From CAYVDH01 sp964450355 (GTDB taxonomy: Bacteria > Bacteroidota > Bacteroidia > NS11-12g > UBA955): a DNA stretch of 8,558 nt. A program made the position numbers and the translations under genes. Below, piece after piece: positions 7,965 to 8,558 of this stretch. Below the pieces are notes generated by a model. That model searched no databases, was not told the origin of the DNA, and saw nothing but the letters and a program-made list of their open reading frames with translations. The DNA is taken from contig CAYVDH010000155.1 in assembly GCA_964450355.1 (NCBI GenBank), positions 1 through 8,558 on the forward strand, read 5' to 3'. The number at the start of each line of letters is the position of its first letter. The first letter of the stretch is position 1.

Positions 7965-8041
7965 GGGATTGTTGTGTTTATTGTTTATTTAATTGCAGTA
8001 TAAAATTAAATTTAAGAAAACATTGTTAATTTGTAGTTAAG
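7930..8041. other. Intergenic region between divergent genes
   Basis: This 112-bp gap separates the minus-strand heptad gene from the plus-strand membrane-protein gene, so it should hold promoters for both. Positions 7934-7967 are unusually G-rich for this AT-rich window (runs of 3, 4 and 3 G) and include the inverted heptad-like unit. The remainder is AT-rich. TTAATTTG (8026-8033) is one base off the -7 consensus TAnnTTTG, but it lies too close to the ATG at 8042 and has no TTG box at the right distance, so I do not call a promoter. Confidence 0.5.
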
Positions 8042-8558
8042 ATGGAAAACACGAATAAGACAAATTACAATAAATACTTAATTTTAGGAATCATTTTTGT
8101 TATCATTTTATGGATTTGTATCCCGTATATAGTTTTACAAATATATGATGATAAAGCAACAGCAGGTCAGATTGGAGACACATTTGGAAGTGTAAATGCA
8201 TTGTTTTCAGCTTTGGCATTTGCCTTATTAATTTATACTGCAATTCTTCAAAGGGAAGAATTAAAATTACAAAGAGAAGAACTTATTTTAACAAGAAAAG
8301 AACTTGAAAAATCTGCGATTGCTCAATCTACTTTAGTTAATTTAACGGAAGAACAACTTAAATTAAGTAAAACAGCTAGGCGATTAAGTATTATGCCAGA
8401 ATTACAATTATCTAGCATTAATTTAACTGAAAATTCAGATAGTTTGAATTTTAGCTTTAAGGTCAAGGAGAATAAATTGATTTTTGAAAGTGTAGAATTT
8501 GACAAAATTACATTTAATTATTTTGAAGAAAAATTGGAATTTATCCCAAAAATTAATT
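8042..8558 (+). CDS. Membrane-anchored coiled-coil protein, 3' end outside the window
   Basis: The frame is open from ATG 8042 to the window edge: 172 codons, no stop. Residues 12-34 form a first hydrophobic membrane segment. The short loop ATAGQIGDTFGSVNALFS (39-56) leads into a second segment (about 51-69). Then comes a charged helix with the repeated motif QREELKLQREEL (70-81) continuing to about 112, a likely cytoplasmic coiled coil. After RRLSIMPEL (113-121) the chain turns beta-like and is cut off. The pattern of GDTFG(S/G)xNALFSxLAF plus ExLxLQREEL is one I associate with a widespread family of small bacterial membrane proteins, loosely similar to putative phage abortive-infection (putAbiC-like) proteins. 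That assignment is from memory and tentative. The product probably sits in the inner membrane with the coiled coil and C-terminal domain in the cytoplasm. The start is supported by the clean hydrophilic N-terminus before the first membrane segment; no clear Shine-Dalgarno is seen. It is divergent from the heptad gene. Confidence 0.8.
   Translation, partial: MENTNKTNYNKYLILGIIFVIILWICIPYIVLQIYDDKATAGQIGDTFGSVNALFSALAFALLIYTAILQREELKLQREELILTRKELEKSAIAQSTLVNLTEEQLKLSKTARRLSIMPELQLSSINLTENSDSLNFSFKVKENKLIFESVEFDKITFNYFEEKLEFIPKIN

Noticed and set aside
7934..7967. G-quadruplex in the G-rich stretch
   Set aside because: Only three runs of three or more G are present; the fourth would need GG pairs, so only a weak two-layer form is possible.

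Overview
The window looks like a chromosomal segment from a member of the Bacteroidota. It is AT-rich, its start codons have A-rich leaders without clear Shine-Dalgarno sequences, and its largest gene ends in a type IX secretion (T9SS) type A sorting domain with a YPNP motif, which is characteristic of that phylum. The genus cannot be told from the sequence.

Layout: positions 1-241 are an untranslated leader with a long, possibly folded RNA segment ending in a U-tract. Positions 242-6532 (+) hold a giant 2096-residue secreted protein. It carries a pappalysin-type (M43) zinc metalloprotease domain, followed by PKD/Ig-like domains, a propeller-like module, a conserved Bacteroidota surface-protein module and the sorting domain. 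A strong bidirectional hairpin terminator at 6559-6592 separates it from a convergent, uncharacterised 319-residue gene on the minus strand (6613-7572). Upstream of that gene, on the same strand, lies a short 21-bp/7-residue repeat gene (7648-7929). It would encode a highly regular amphipathic coiled coil but is broken by one in-frame TAA. After a short intergenic stretch, a membrane protein with two TM segments and a coiled coil starts at 8042 (+) and runs off the end of the window.

The giant protein is probably exported by Sec, moved through T9SS, and then released or anchored at the cell surface, where it could degrade or bind external protein or polymer. The minus-strand pair could be co-transcribed (75 bp apart), but no function is known for either gene. 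The 3' membrane protein resembles small N-terminally anchored coiled-coil proteins sometimes found near phage-defence genes; that link is inference.

The least ordinary part is 7648-7965. It holds thirteen in-register 21-bp units, a single nonsense change at a near-invariant lysine codon, and what looks like one further unit pointing the opposite way across a TTCCAC-TT-GTGGAA palindrome. I found no clear new multi-gene system, CRISPR array, RNA gene of known class or insertion sequence.
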